64,000 nucleotides of DNA from Haloprofundus marisrubri (GTDB lineage: Archaea; Halobacteriota; Halobacteria; Halobacteriales; Haloferacaceae): positions 124,001 through 188,000 of the forward strand of contig NZ_LOPU01000029.1 of assembly GCF_001469955.1 (NCBI RefSeq), given 5' to 3'. The notes below the pieces were generated by a model. That model did not search any database and was not told the origin of the DNA. It saw only the letters and a list, made by a program, of their open reading frames with translations. Positions 27,354 to 36,332 of the stretch are shown piece after piece. Each line of letters opens with the position of its first letter. Position 1 is the stretch's first letter. Position numbers and translations under genes: made by a program.

Positions 27354-28406
27354 ATGAACTACCGAACGCTGGGCGATTCGGGAGTGGAAGTGAGCGAAGT
27401 CGGCTTCGGCGCGTGGGTCGTCGGCACCGACTGGTGGGGCGACCGTAGTGAGAAACAAGCCATCGAGATGGTTGAGTACGCCCTCGACCAGGGAATCACG
27501 TACATCGACACCGGCGACGTGTACGGACACGGCAACAGCGAGAAACTCATCGGCGAGGCACTCGCAGGTCGCCGCGACGAGGTGACGCTGTCGACGAAAA
27601 TCGGCTACGACTTCTACAACAACCCGCAGGCGGGCCACGGCGAGTTACCCAAACGCTTGGAACCGGAGTGGATTCGCACCTGTGTCGAGCGGAGTTTGGA
27701 GCGCCTCGACACCGACTACGTCGACTTCCTCCAACTGCACAACGCGAACGTCGACGAAGTGACGCCCGAAGTGGTCGAGACGCTCGAATCCTTACAGGAA
27801 GAAGGGACCGTCGATGCACTCGGATGGGCACTCGGCCCCTCCATCGGGTGGCTCGCGGAGGGTGACCGCGCCGTCGAACTCGATTTCGACGCCATCCAGA
27901 CGGTGTTCAACGTGTTCGAGCAGACACCCGGACGGCACTTCCTCGACACCATCGCGCGCGAAGAGAGTGAGACCTCCGTCATCGCCCGCGTTCCTCACTC
28001 CTCCGGACTGCTGAACGAGCAGGTGACGCCCGACACCGAACTGGAGGCGGGCGACCACCGCGGCTTCCGTCCCGACGAGTGGTACGAAACCGGGTGGGAG
28101 AAAGTCGAAGCACTTCGCTTCCTCGAACGTGACGGCGAGCGAACGATGGGGCAGGCAGCCATCCAGTGGCTGCTCAGCCACGACGCCGTCGCGTCGGTGA
28201 CGCCGACGTTCCGAACGACCGACGATATCGACGAGTGGGCCGCGGCCTCCGAGACGCCGCCGCTCTCCGACGAGGAGGTCGAACGCGTCGAGGAACTCTA
28301 TCGAGAGAACTTCGGAATCACCCGTGACGACGGGATGGACAGCCTTCGCTCGTCCGTCGACGGTGCGGACTTGGTCGACACCGGTAAGCAGAACGCCGGC
28401 CAGTAA
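27354..28406 (+). CDS. aldo/keto reductase
   Basis: A 350-residue TIM-barrel NAD(P)H oxidoreductase with the complete tetrad: D52 (TYIDTGDVYG), Y57, K82 (STKIGYD) and H129 (FLQLHN). The N-terminal MNYRTLGDSGVEVSEVGFG and the C-terminal coenzyme-binding loop (VASVTPTFRTTDDIDEW) are of the AKR11-13 type. It should reduce an aldehyde or ketone to the alcohol. The ATG at 27354 is chosen because it coincides with the start of the first strand; the frame is open for 177 bp upstream but unrelated. The 269-bp region before it contains an AT-rich patch near 27200-27240. Confidence 0.9.
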   Translation: MNYRTLGDSGVEVSEVGFGAWVVGTDWWGDRSEKQAIEMVEYALDQGITYIDTGDVYGHGNSEKLIGEALAGRRDEVTLSTKIGYDFYNNPQAGHGELPKRLEPEWIRTCVERSLERLDTDYVDFLQLHNANVDEVTPEVVETLESLQEEGTVDALGWALGPSIGWLAEGDRAVELDFDAIQTVFNVFEQTPGRHFLDTIAREESETSVIARVPHSSGLLNEQVTPDTELEAGDHRGFRPDEWYETGWEKVEALRFLERDGERTMGQAAIQWLLSHDAVASVTPTFRTTDDIDEWAAASETPPLSDEEVERVEELYRENFGITRDDGMDSLRSSVDGADLVDTGKQNAGQ

Positions 28407-28555
28407 ACTACTGAGCGCGATATCAAATGCGCCGATAGCGCGCCAGCCAACGACTGTCTTTACCGCTAAAGGAAACAGTAGTCTGGCTTCCCTCCCCAAA
28501 TCGCTGGAAGCACACGCATTTCACTTCCTTTGGCTCTAAAGGGCGTACTCCACTG

Positions 28556-28563
28556 TTAATATT
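28556..28563 (+). promoter_or_regulatory. TATA element of the Bat-type regulator gene at 28584
   Basis: TTAATATT lies about 24 bp (centre) upstream of the ATG, indicating a leaderless transcript. Confidence 0.55.
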
Positions 28564-28583
28564 TCAGACCCTGAACGTCCGCT

Positions 28584-29249
28584 ATGAGCTTCGTCGTCAC
28601 GTTTGCCGTTCCTCCCCATTCGTTCGTTCTTCAGGAGGCGTTGGCGGATGTTCCGGGTGCAACAGTCGAATTCGACCGTCAAGTTCCATCGAATCTCCCG
28701 TATCCGTTCGTTTGGGTGAGCAACGTCGAGTTCGAGGCGTTCGAAGACGCCGCCGATTCTGACGCCAGCGTCGGAGACCTGGTTCGCCTCGACGGCGACG
28801 GCGACGCCGACGTCGCACTCTACGGCGTTCGCTGGACGACGAAAGACCCAACCGTCGTCGACGGCCTCAAAGCGGGACGTTCGGCCCTTCTCTCCGCCGA
28901 GTGGTCGGACGACGCGTGGTCGCTCGTCGTCCGCTTCGACAGTCGTGACTCGCTTGCAGCGTTTCGACAGTACTGCAACAGCCACGAACTCGACTTCGAA
29001 CTCGACAGTATCGCCGAAGACAGGCAACCGAAAGCCGCACAGTACGACCTCTCGACACGGCAGTACGACGCGCTCTCGGTAGCGTTCGAGATGGGGTACT
29101 TCAACATCCCTCGAGACACGACACTCGGCGAGGTTGCAGACCAGTTCGGTATCTCCACGCACGCCGCCTCCGAACGACTTCGACGTGGACAAACAAATCT
29201 CATCGCAAAGACGCTCTGCGCCGGTCAATCCGACGACGAGAGTCGGTAG
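28584..29249 (+). CDS. Bat-type (bacterioopsin activator) HTH transcriptional regulator
   Basis: A 221-residue regulator. Residues ~1-145 form the variable Bat-N-like sensing part. The C-terminal HTH_10 domain starts at LSTRQYDALSVAFEMGYFNIPRDTTLGEVA and continues ISTHAASERLRRGQTNLI, the usual recognition helix of the family. Such regulators respond to redox, light or metabolite cues. No neighbour reveals the target; a TATA element sits at leaderless spacing before its ATG. Confidence 0.85.
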   Translation: MSFVVTFAVPPHSFVLQEALADVPGATVEFDRQVPSNLPYPFVWVSNVEFEAFEDAADSDASVGDLVRLDGDGDADVALYGVRWTTKDPTVVDGLKAGRSALLSAEWSDDAWSLVVRFDSRDSLAAFRQYCNSHELDFELDSIAEDRQPKAAQYDLSTRQYDALSVAFEMGYFNIPRDTTLGEVADQFGISTHAASERLRRGQTNLIAKTLCAGQSDDESR

Positions 29250-29297
29250 TCAGCGCCTGCACACCTACTTATAGCCCCCTCTCGCACAAGGGCCCGG

Positions 29298-29304
29298 TTA
29301 TATA
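29298..29304 (+). promoter_or_regulatory. TATA element upstream of small ORF and DUF7344 gene
   Basis: TTATATA is centred about 34 bp before an ATG at 29335 that opens a 31-codon frame. A second TATA-like box lies at 29315-29320. Confidence 0.5.
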
Positions 29305-29334
29305 CCGTTAGGCATTATAGTACTCACTTGACAG

Positions 29335-29430
29335 ATGCTGACCACCCTCCAACGCAACACGAGTGTCGCCACACTCTCGGCGAATCAGCCCAGTCTGTAT
29401 CGTGTCGCAGGCTACAGCCCACACCAGTGA
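29335..29430 (+). CDS. putative 31-residue leader ORF coupled to the DUF7344 gene
   Basis: A short open frame begins with ATG (29335) at the position expected for a leaderless message and ends with TGA at 29428-29430, which shares its last base with the ATG of the downstream DUF7344 gene (TGATG). The product would be a 31-residue neutral peptide (MLTTLQRNTSVATLSANQPS then 11 more). The coupling arrangement suggests it could be translated and control the downstream start. It could also be chance; codon bias is not strong. Confidence 0.35.
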   Translation: MLTTLQRNTSVATLSANQPSLYRVAGYSPHQ

Positions 29431-29768
29431 TGTCCACCAACGATTCCGGACGGTCGCTCTCACCGTCGACGGCGTTCGAGTTGCTCGCCGACCCCTCCCG
29501 ACGAGGCGTCCTGTACGTCCTCTTGGACTCGGATGGGCCGATTCGTTACGAGCGTCTCGTCGAGCGAGTGCTCGGACGGGAGATAACACCCTACGACGAC
29601 CGACGCCGCCTCCACCTCGAACTGCACCACACTGCGATACCGAAACTGGCCAACTCGCGGTTCGTCGAGTACGACGAACGAACTCGTCGACTTCGCCTGA
29701 CCGACCCACACGACGAACTCCGACCGTATCTCCGGTTCGCGCGGTCGATGGACGAATCCGAATCGTAG
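29430..29768 (+). CDS. DUF7344-type winged-helix protein
   Basis: A 112-residue protein. The segment STAFELLADPSRRGVLYVLLDSDGPIRYERLVERV followed by HLELHHTAIPKLANSRFVEYDERTRRLRL matches the haloarchaeal DUF7344 domain, a winged-helix fold related to ArsR-like regulators (the same domain is seen in many halophilic genomes). It probably binds DNA. The ATG at 29430 is preferred to the TTG-initiated longer frame (29328) because the domain begins 12 residues later. It follows the leader ORF with overlapping stop and start. Confidence 0.75.
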   Translation: MSTNDSGRSLSPSTAFELLADPSRRGVLYVLLDSDGPIRYERLVERVLGREITPYDDRRRLHLELHHTAIPKLANSRFVEYDERTRRLRLTDPHDELRPYLRFARSMDESES

Positions 29769-29921
29769 TTCCGAACAACGGTTCGACGACTCCCTGAACC
29801 CCCTCGTTTCGCTTCGAATTCGCCGGAGGGCGACGTAACGTCCACCGGTCCACTCACTTTCACTACGCACCCTCGACAACCGTCGGTAACTAATACGTTC
29901 ATCGACGTCGTCAGATACAGT

Positions 29922-30389
29922 ATGTCCGACCCACGTGTCCACGTCTCGGTTTCGGTCGTCGCCGACGGCGAGCGTATCGGCCAGTTCGACTCCGACACCG
30001 AACCGGAAGCAGTCGACTCAGCGCCCGCCGAACCTTCCGAACCGGAGCCTACCAGTCCCGACGTTGAAGCCGAATCCGCTGATATCGAGACGAGCATCTC
30101 TGCTGGCGCTGACGACACCGCCGACACCGCCGACACCGCTGATACCGGCGATACCGGCGATACCGCCGACACTGACGACACCACCAACGCTGCTGACTCC
30201 GACCCGCCCGCGGCGGCGACGTTCGAGTTGTACCGCGACAGAGCCAACGAGTGGCGCTGGCGACTTCGCCACCGAAACGGCAACATCATCGCCGACGGTG
30301 GCGAGGGCTACTCGTCGAAATCGGCTGCGAAAAACGGTATCGAGAGCGTCAAGAAGAACGCAGCGGGCGCGTCAGTCGAGACGCGGTGA
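29922..30389 (+). CDS. YegP/DUF1508-domain protein with repetitive acidic middle
   Basis: A 155-residue protein. Residues ~1-25 resemble a short strand pair (VHVSVSVVADGERIGQF), residues ~26-92 are disordered and acidic with TADTADTADTGDTGDTADTD repeats, and residues ~98-150 form one UPF0339/YegP (DUF1508) domain: ATFELYRDRANEWRWRLRHRNG, then IIADGGEGYSSKSAAKNGIESVK. That domain is a small alpha/beta fold of unknown function, common in haloarchaea (HVO_2922-like). The repeat is encoded by a 9-bp unit in phase with codons. Confidence 0.78.
   Translation: MSDPRVHVSVSVVADGERIGQFDSDTEPEAVDSAPAEPSEPEPTSPDVEAESADIETSISAGADDTADTADTADTGDTGDTADTDDTTNAADSDPPAAATFELYRDRANEWRWRLRHRNGNIIADGGEGYSSKSAAKNGIESVKKNAAGASVETR
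30107..30180 (+). repeat. 9-bp codon-phase repeat encoding TAD/TGD units
   Basis: About seven near-identical 9-bp units (GACACCGCC and GATACCGGC variants) within the DUF1508 gene. The same (D/A)T(D/A) type of repeat is found in the GH32 gene. Confidence 0.75.
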
Positions 30390-30406
30390 GTCGGTGAGTT
30401 GACGAC

Positions 30407-31954
30407 TCAGGCGAGGAAGACGTGTCGCGGGCGGTCCGCCAGCACGTCGCGGCCCCACTGGACGGTCTCGCGGAACTCGTCGCTGCGGAAAAAGCCCATC
30501 GCGTCGTCCTTCGAGCGCCACTGACTGGCGATGAACATGTCGTCTTCGTCCTCGACGTTCACCATCAGGTCCGTCTCCTGGTGACCGTCCATCTCGTCTA
30601 ACAGGCCACCGACGACGCCGAATTTGTCGACGAACTCCGCTCGATGCTCGGATTTGACGGTGTAGAACATCCCCATCGTCCCGAACCCGGATTCTTCACC
30701 TGCCCGCGAAACGATGCCGGGCAGTTCCGAGAGGAATCCGGCGGCCGTTTCGGCGGCGCTTTGGGTCTCCCAGATGCTGACGACGGCCGCGCGTCCGCGC
30801 TCGTTCGCCTCGTAGACGGCCGTCTTGACGTGCGTGCCGTAGTGTTCGAAGTTGCCGCGGAGGCCTTCGACTTCGTCGAACACCTCGTCGGTGTCGGCTT
30901 CCGAGTACAGCACCGTGGCGTACACGTCCTCACCGTGTGGTTTCCCGGCGTAGATGTTTAGGTCGGTGAGTTCGCCGCGGATATCCTCCTCACCGCTCGC
31001 CGACTCCTCGTCGTGGCCATCGTCACCGTGATGACCACCGTCGCCGCCGCCGTGGTGGCTGTCGCCGCCGTGGTGATGGCCGCTCTCTCCACCGTGGCTA
31101 CCGCCCTCACCGCCGTGGTGCCCGCCGCTCTCGCCGTGGGCGTGGCCGTGATGGTGACCGTCCTCGTGTTCGCTCGTCGGAACCGACTCGCCGGCGAGAT
31201 ACGCGCCGAGGTCCGTCGGCGGGAACCGTCGACCGACGTAGAACTGGCCGAACTCGCCGTAGCGCGACGACGCTTCGTCGAAACGCATCTCGTAGACGAT
31301 ATCCTTGATGTCGGTCGGGTCGCTGCCGAACAGCGTCACACCCCACTCGTAGTCGTCGAACCCGACGCTGGAGGCGATGACCTGCTTGATTTTGCCGGCG
31401 TACTTCCGGCCCACGTCGCCGTGTCCCGACATGAGTTCCGCGCGCTCCTCGAAGGAGAGGTCGTACCAGTTGTACTCCTCGCCGCGGCGCTTGCTCATCG
31501 GGTAGAAACTGACGTACTCGTCGTCGGGGATGTCGGGTTTCATCTTCCCCTCGATGTAGCGTCGAAGCCCTTCGTCGACGGCGTCGGCACCCTCCTCGAA
31601 GTACTCGTCGGAGACGTAGCCGCTGACTTCCGTCACGGAGACGTACGACGTTGGCTGGTCGGTGAATCCGGCGAGCGCCGTCTGCTCGAAACGACGCTCG
31701 GCCGTCGACAGCGCGTCGAGCGTCGGTCGGAAGTGAATAATCAGCAGGTCGGCCTTGTGGCCGACGATAGAGAACACCGCGGATGCGCCGTCGTCGGCGT
31801 CTTCGATGGCTTCGTGCGACTGGAGGTAGTCGACGGCTTCCGAGACGGCGCGTTCGCGCTCTCTTTCGGGCGCGTCGCGCCACGCATCCCAGTCGATACT
31901 CCGGAAGTCGTGCAGCGCGTACCACCCTTCCTCGGTCTGCGGCGCTTGGGGCAT
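30407..31954 (-). CDS. pitA: PitA: chlorite dismutase/HemQ-like heme protein fused to ABM domains
   Basis: A 515-residue fusion. Residues ~10-250 are a chlorite dismutase/HemQ domain with the heme-ligand region ELMSGHGDVGRKYAGKIK (H178) and the propionate-binding YPMSKRR (151-157). Residues ~262-315 are a His/Gly-rich linker (about 18 His). Residues ~330-515 carry two antibiotic biosynthesis monooxygenase (ABM)-type dimeric alpha/beta barrels. This is the haloarchaeal PitA architecture, linked to heme metabolism; a coproheme decarboxylase role is proposed by HemQ similarity, not shown. The ATG at 31952-31954 is chosen as the conserved start (MPQAPQTEEGWYALHDFRSI); the upstream open frame is Arg-rich. 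It is divergent from the FNT gene. Confidence 0.9.
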   Translation of the reverse strand: MPQAPQTEEGWYALHDFRSIDWDAWRDAPERERERAVSEAVDYLQSHEAIEDADDGASAVFSIVGHKADLLIIHFRPTLDALSTAERRFEQTALAGFTDQPTSYVSVTEVSGYVSDEYFEEGADAVDEGLRRYIEGKMKPDIPDDEYVSFYPMSKRRGEEYNWYDLSFEERAELMSGHGDVGRKYAGKIKQVIASSVGFDDYEWGVTLFGSDPTDIKDIVYEMRFDEASSRYGEFGQFYVGRRFPPTDLGAYLAGESVPTSEHEDGHHHGHAHGESGGHHGGEGGSHGGESGHHHGGDSHHGGGDGGHHGDDGHDEESASGEEDIRGELTDLNIYAGKPHGEDVYATVLYSEADTDEVFDEVEGLRGNFEHYGTHVKTAVYEANERGRAAVVSIWETQSAAETAAGFLSELPGIVSRAGEESGFGTMGMFYTVKSEHRAEFVDKFGVVGGLLDEMDGHQETDLMVNVEDEDDMFIASQWRSKDDAMGFFRSDEFRETVQWGRDVLADRPRHVFLA

Positions 31955-32064
31955 ATCTCGGCGTTGGAACCCGTCGACTAAGGGCGTTTTGAGTCGTCGC
32001 CGGTTCTGTGGGTTCCGCCCCAACTGGTTTGAACCCAGCGAGCGTCGTCTTTCCCAACTACTCG

Positions 32065-32934
32065 ATGCCTTCGACAACAGACGACCCGACGGGTGCGACG
32101 CTCTCGTACCGCAACATCATCGAGCGAGAGATGGAGAACGCGCTCACCGAGATGCACCGCCCGGCGAAAGGCGTCGCTATCTCCGGGTTCGCCGCGGGCC
32201 TCACCGTCAGTTTCGGCGCGCTGTTCATGGGGATGGCGCTGACGTTTCAGCCGACGTTCCCCTCGACACTCGCCAAACAACTCACGCTCGGTGGTGTCTC
32301 CGCCGTCGGCTTTCTGTTCGTCATCATCGGCCAGACGGAACTGTTCACCGCGCACACGACGATGGCGGTTCTCCCCGTGCTAACCGACCGGGCGTCGGTC
32401 CGCGACCTCCTCGAACTGTGGGGCGTCGTCCTCGCGGCCAATCTGGTCGGGTGTGCCTGCTTCGCCGGACTCATCGCCGCTATCGGCCCGCCGATGAACA
32501 TCGTCGACCCAGCGGCGTTCGGGTCGATGGCCGAGGCGCTGCTCCCGTTTCCGTGGTGGGTTATCACCGCCAGCGGCGTCGTCGCCGGCTGGCTGATGGG
32601 CCTTCTGACGTGGCTCGTCGCGGCGAGTCGAGACACCATCAGCCGCGTCGTCATCGTCCTCGTCGTCGCTTCCACCATCGGCTTCGCGCCGTTTCACCAC
32701 GCGCTGTTGGGGACCACTGAGGTACTCGCCGCGATGTTCCTCGGACAGGGCGTCACACTGGGGGAGTTCGCACACTTTCTCACGTGGACGACGCTCGGCA
32801 ACGCCGTCGGCGGCGGGGTGTTCGTCGCACTGCTCAACTACGGACACGTCGCGCTTGCGGGGGACGACGTCAATGTCGACTACGAAGCCGAGTCGACGAG
32901 CGGGTTCGGCGACGACACGACCGAAAAGCACTGA
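32065..32934 (+). CDS. formate/nitrite transporter family channel
   Basis: A 289-residue membrane protein with six helices in the FNT arrangement. The motifs GFAAGLTVSFGALFMG, GFLFVIIGQTELFTAHTT, and the second-half repeat GLLTWLVAASRDTISR agree with FocA/NirC channels that carry monovalent anions such as formate, nitrite or hydrosulfide. The N-terminus has no signal peptide, and a short acidic tail is at the C-terminus. The ATG at 32065 is selected since the longer frame begins inside the promoter of pitA. Its neighbours (PitA and PadR regulator) do not settle the substrate. Confidence 0.85.
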   Translation: MPSTTDDPTGATLSYRNIIEREMENALTEMHRPAKGVAISGFAAGLTVSFGALFMGMALTFQPTFPSTLAKQLTLGGVSAVGFLFVIIGQTELFTAHTTMAVLPVLTDRASVRDLLELWGVVLAANLVGCACFAGLIAAIGPPMNIVDPAAFGSMAEALLPFPWWVITASGVVAGWLMGLLTWLVAASRDTISRVVIVLVVASTIGFAPFHHALLGTTEVLAAMFLGQGVTLGEFAHFLTWTTLGNAVGGGVFVALLNYGHVALAGDDVNVDYEAESTSGFGDDTTEKH

Positions 32935-33011
32935 CACACCGACTGTTTGACCAATCAGTCGAGGTCCTACTAACCGAAACGCTTTCACAACGGCCCTCTG
33001 ATGGGCAACTA

Positions 33012-33533
33012 ATGCGGAAAAGCGGCCCACCGAAAGGCCTCATCTCGTATCTGGTTTTGGAGTTGTTAGCCGAAAAACCGCGGTACGGCTACGAGATTCT
33101 CAAAGAGATACGTGAGATTAGCGGCGGCCACTGGGAGCCGTCGTACGGTTCCGTTTACCCGATTCTCTACAAGTTCGAGGAGAAAGGCTGGGCCGAGCGG
33201 GTCGAACGCGAGGACGAACCCGACCGGAAGTACTTCGCGTTGACCGACAGCGGCCACGAGGAACTCGTCGAAAAGCGCGCCGAAACCGGCGACAAAGCCG
33301 AGGAGTTCGCCGACGTCATCCTCGGCTTCTACCACGTCTACGTCGCCTTCGCCACCGACGGCCGCTTCGACGTCGAGAGTCCCGAGGACGCGTGGCAGTT
33401 CGACGAGACGTTCAGTTCGTGGATTATCGAGCAGTTGATTCGCCACCACGAACGCGACTTCGGAAACTTCGAGCGCATCGACGACAGTCCCGAGACGTTC
33501 TACGAGCGCTACGGTATCGAGTTCGACTCGTAA
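33012..33533 (+). CDS. PadR-family transcriptional regulator
   Basis: A 173-residue winged-helix protein. The N-terminal domain (GLISYLVLELLAEKPRYGYE, HWEPSYGSVYPILYKFEEKG and EREDEPDRKYFALTDSGHEE) is the PadR signature, followed by a helical dimerisation part with FYHVYVAFATDGRF and a long C-terminal helix. PadR proteins usually repress detoxification or transport genes and dissociate on ligand binding. It stands 77 bp behind the FNT channel gene on the same strand and could control it. The ATG at 33012 starts the domain; the open frame upstream belongs to a shadow of the FNT gene. Confidence 0.88.
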   Translation: MRKSGPPKGLISYLVLELLAEKPRYGYEILKEIREISGGHWEPSYGSVYPILYKFEEKGWAERVEREDEPDRKYFALTDSGHEELVEKRAETGDKAEEFADVILGFYHVYVAFATDGRFDVESPEDAWQFDETFSSWIIEQLIRHHERDFGNFERIDDSPETFYERYGIEFDS

Positions 33534-33570
33534 GCGCGTCCACACGCCGAAGAAAGAGAGACTCGCCCAC

Positions 33571-35358
33571 TCAGGAGAGCAGTTGCGGGCCGAACATCAA
33601 CAACAGGAGACTGACGAGCATCAACAGCCCGATACTCGTCGTAATCGTGCTCGTCAACTGCTGTTTACCGTCGACCGGCAACCGTGAGACGATGGCTTCC
33701 GTCGACGTACGCAGAATGCGCCCACCGTCCAACGGGAACGCCGGGATGCAGTTGAAGAAGGCGAGGTTGAGATTTATCCACCCGACCCAAAACAGCACGT
33801 TGGCGAGAATGAGCACACCGCCGCCGAGAACCGAAAGCGGTCCGCTGACGGTGTAGAAACTCGCGTTCGTGGCGACGAAGCCGGCGAAGTTCGACTCCAG
33901 TCCGGGAACGACCGTTCCCGCGAAGGGCAGAAACAGGATGAAAAGCACCTGCGAGAACAGTCCACCCTGCACGTCGCCGCCGAGGATGCCGAGGAACTGC
34001 TCGGCGGGGTAGGAGACGACGCCGAGGCTGTTGACGCTGATACCGCTGAGTTCGGGCCCTTGCGTCACGCCGACCAGACCACGGCCGGTGCCGTCGTTCG
34101 CCGGGTTCAAAGTCACCGAGTGCGTCTCCAGTTGGCCGTCGACGTACGCCGTCACGTTCACCTCGTCGCCGGGTTGGCCGCCGTCGAGTGCGGTCTGTAC
34201 GTCGGTGTAGTTCAGCGTCCGTTCGCCGTCGATACTCGTAACGACGACCTGTTCGCCGCCGGGGACGCCCGTCTGCTCGCTCAGCGCGCCGTTCGGCGAG
34301 ACGCCGAGGAGGACGCCCATCGGGCCGGTGACGTTCGAGCGTTCTCCGTCTGTATCTTCGACGGTGAGCGTGACGAGCGGCCTGTCGACGACCGCTTCAC
34401 GCAGTCCCGACTCGGTGTTGACCGTCGTGCCGTTGACGGCGACGATGGTGTCGTTCGTCTCCACGCCGGTGGGTCCATCGCCGGCTAACGGCGAGTTCGG
34501 CGACATCGCCGTCACGAGCAGCGACCGCTGGACCGTCTTCTCCGTTCCGTTTGCGAGCGTTATCGTCACGTTCGCGGCGTCGCTGTCTCGCAGCGAGTTC
34601 TGGAGGTCTTCGGCCGACGTGATGTTCGCACCGTCGAAGCCGACGATACGGTCGCCGGCCCCGATGCCGGCGTCTGCGGCCGCCGAGTTCTGGAACGTAG
34701 TGTCGACGGCCGCACCCGGCGCCGCGGCGATTGCACCGGTCACCGGGCCGAACAGCAGCGCCAACGCGATGGCAGTCACCGCGAGGTTGTTCGTCACGCC
34801 CGCGGCGAACATCCGGGTCCGTCCGCCACGACTTGCCTTGCGTTGGCTCTCCTCGTCGGGTTCTACGAACGCGCCGACGGGCAGAATCGTGAGCAGGACG
34901 ATGCCCATCGACTCGATGTCGATATCTTCGACTCGGCAGAGCAGGCCGTGGCCACCCTCGTGGACGACGAGGCCAACGAGCAGTCCGAGCAGAATCTCGG
35001 GCGCGACCGACAGCGGGAGGAAGTCGTTGACGCCGGGGATGACGAGGACGTTCCGCGGGGCGTTCACCGCCGTCGGGGCGGGCGGATTCTGCACGATTTG
35101 GACGCCTCGAAGGACCAAGAGGACGAACGTTCCGACCATCACGACGAGTGCGATACCGACGCCGATGTTGCTCCACGCCCGCCAGAAGCGCTTCGGTCCG
35201 GCGAGCCAGTTCAGAAACGCCCGCCCGCGGCGGGTGTGTATCGTCATCAGCGGCCCCTGTATCTTCACCGAACTCGGGAGCAAGCCGCGTTGTCGCAGCA
35301 AGAGGAGGAGTACGGTGTAGAGGACCACGCCGATAAGTACCCAAAGCAGCGTGTTCAT
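33571..35358 (-). CDS. site-2 protease-family (M50) membrane metalloprotease with PDZ domains
   Basis: A 595-residue intramembrane protease. Hydrophobic helices are seen at ~3-22, ~62-85 and ~120-140; the zinc-binding HEGGH is at 133-137 and the third ligand lies in NCIPAFPLDGGRI near residue 545. Between them two PDZ-like modules follow (~205-300 and ~330-460), with many N-x-S/T sequons typical of an extracytoplasmic location. It should cut membrane-embedded substrates such as anti-sigma or signal proteins; targets are unknown. It is convergent with the PadR gene, 37 bp away. Confidence 0.9.
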   Translation of the reverse strand: MNTLLWVLIGVVLYTVLLLLLRQRGLLPSSVKIQGPLMTIHTRRGRAFLNWLAGPKRFWRAWSNIGVGIALVVMVGTFVLLVLRGVQIVQNPPAPTAVNAPRNVLVIPGVNDFLPLSVAPEILLGLLVGLVVHEGGHGLLCRVEDIDIESMGIVLLTILPVGAFVEPDEESQRKASRGGRTRMFAAGVTNNLAVTAIALALLFGPVTGAIAAAPGAAVDTTFQNSAAADAGIGAGDRIVGFDGANITSAEDLQNSLRDSDAANVTITLANGTEKTVQRSLLVTAMSPNSPLAGDGPTGVETNDTIVAVNGTTVNTESGLREAVVDRPLVTLTVEDTDGERSNVTGPMGVLLGVSPNGALSEQTGVPGGEQVVVTSIDGERTLNYTDVQTALDGGQPGDEVNVTAYVDGQLETHSVTLNPANDGTGRGLVGVTQGPELSGISVNSLGVVSYPAEQFLGILGGDVQGGLFSQVLFILFLPFAGTVVPGLESNFAGFVATNASFYTVSGPLSVLGGGVLILANVLFWVGWINLNLAFFNCIPAFPLDGGRILRTSTEAIVSRLPVDGKQQLTSTITTSIGLLMLVSLLLLMFGPQLLS

Positions 35359-35422
35359 TGGCCCAAGAAAGGGTTGGTAGCGGGAAAGACGTTCGGATTA
35401 TCTCGGCGAGTTTCCACCCGAT

Positions 35423-35644
35423 TCACGGCGACTCTTCGGCCGTCGGAGCGTCGGGGTCGGTGATTTCGATGCGTACTGGCCGTTGCCGTCGCCACCGTGC
35501 GTAGCCGACTGCCGCCGCACCGACGAGCGCAACACCGACCGCTACGAGTCGCCGTGACCGCGTGCTCGTCTCCGGGTCGGTCGCGTCGTTCTCGTCGGGT
35601 CGGTCCTCGCGCGTGGAGTCGGCGGGTGGGTGGCTGAGGCGCAT
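35423..35644 (-). CDS. small single-helix membrane protein
   Basis: A 73-residue protein with a polar acidic N-terminal part, one helix (LVAVGVALVGAAAVGYARW, residues ~37-55) followed by a basic patch (RRQRP) and a short acidic tail. The orientation is probably N-out. No family is recognised. The ATG at 35642-35644 gives a reasonable acidic start. It is 64 bp upstream of the M50 protease gene on the same strand and may be co-transcribed with it. Confidence 0.5.
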   Translation of the reverse strand: MRLSHPPADSTREDRPDENDATDPETSTRSRRLVAVGVALVGAAAVGYARWRRQRPVRIEITDPDAPTAEESP

Positions 35645-35783
35645 TGGGTTGCTCCGCGGACGCCCACACGGGTCGCAGGCGACCGTCGGCGCAGATACGC
35701 GTTTTGGGGCCTTAACTGTGCGTCCGAGCGTCCTCTCGCTCTCTGTCCGAAGAGATATACTCGTACTCTGTGACACGTCGGTC

Positions 35784-36332
35784 GTGTTCGACTCGACCGT
35801 CTACGAGGTCCGACAGAAGTTCGGCATCGGGAACAAGTACACCGTCTACGAGGGTGAGGGCTCCGAGGCGATTCTGACCTCCAAGCAGAAGAAGCTCCGT
35901 CTGAAAGAGGATTTCCGGTTCAACGACGCCGACACCGACGAGGAGCGGATTCGGGTCCGCGCGAGCCAGATGCTCGACGTGAACGCCGCCTACGACATCG
36001 TCGACAGTCGAACCGACGAACCCATCGGCGCGGTCAAACGCCGCGTGTCCTCGTTTCTGAAACACGAGTACGAACTTCACGACGCCGCCGGCAACGTCGT
36101 TGCGCTCGTCAAGGAAGACAACCACGTCATGGCTGCGATTCGCCGTCTCGTGACGACGCTGCTGCCGTTTTCGTATTCGATTACTTCGCCCGACGGCAGT
36201 GAGACGTACGGCACCATCTCCGAGCAGTTCTCCTTCCGCGACAAGTATCACATCTCGCTCGCCGACGGCGCGCTCGACCCACGCCTCGTCGTCGTCGGGT
36301 CGGTGGTTATCGACGCGATAGAGGACAACTGA
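35784..36332 (+). CDS. LURP-one-related (tubby-like) family protein
   Basis: A 182-residue soluble beta-rich protein. The sequence begins TVYEVRQKFGIGNKYTVYEG and continues with AAYDIVDSRTDEPIGAVKRR and YSITSPDGSETYGTISEQFS, matching the LOR/tubby-like barrel fold, in which twelve strands surround a central helix. The function of archaeal members is unknown; a scramblase or membrane-binding role is known for some relatives. The start is GTG at 35784. It is divergent from the small membrane protein gene. Confidence 0.75.
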   Translation: MFDSTVYEVRQKFGIGNKYTVYEGEGSEAILTSKQKKLRLKEDFRFNDADTDEERIRVRASQMLDVNAAYDIVDSRTDEPIGAVKRRVSSFLKHEYELHDAAGNVVALVKEDNHVMAAIRRLVTTLLPFSYSITSPDGSETYGTISEQFSFRDKYHISLADGALDPRLVVVGSVVIDAIEDN

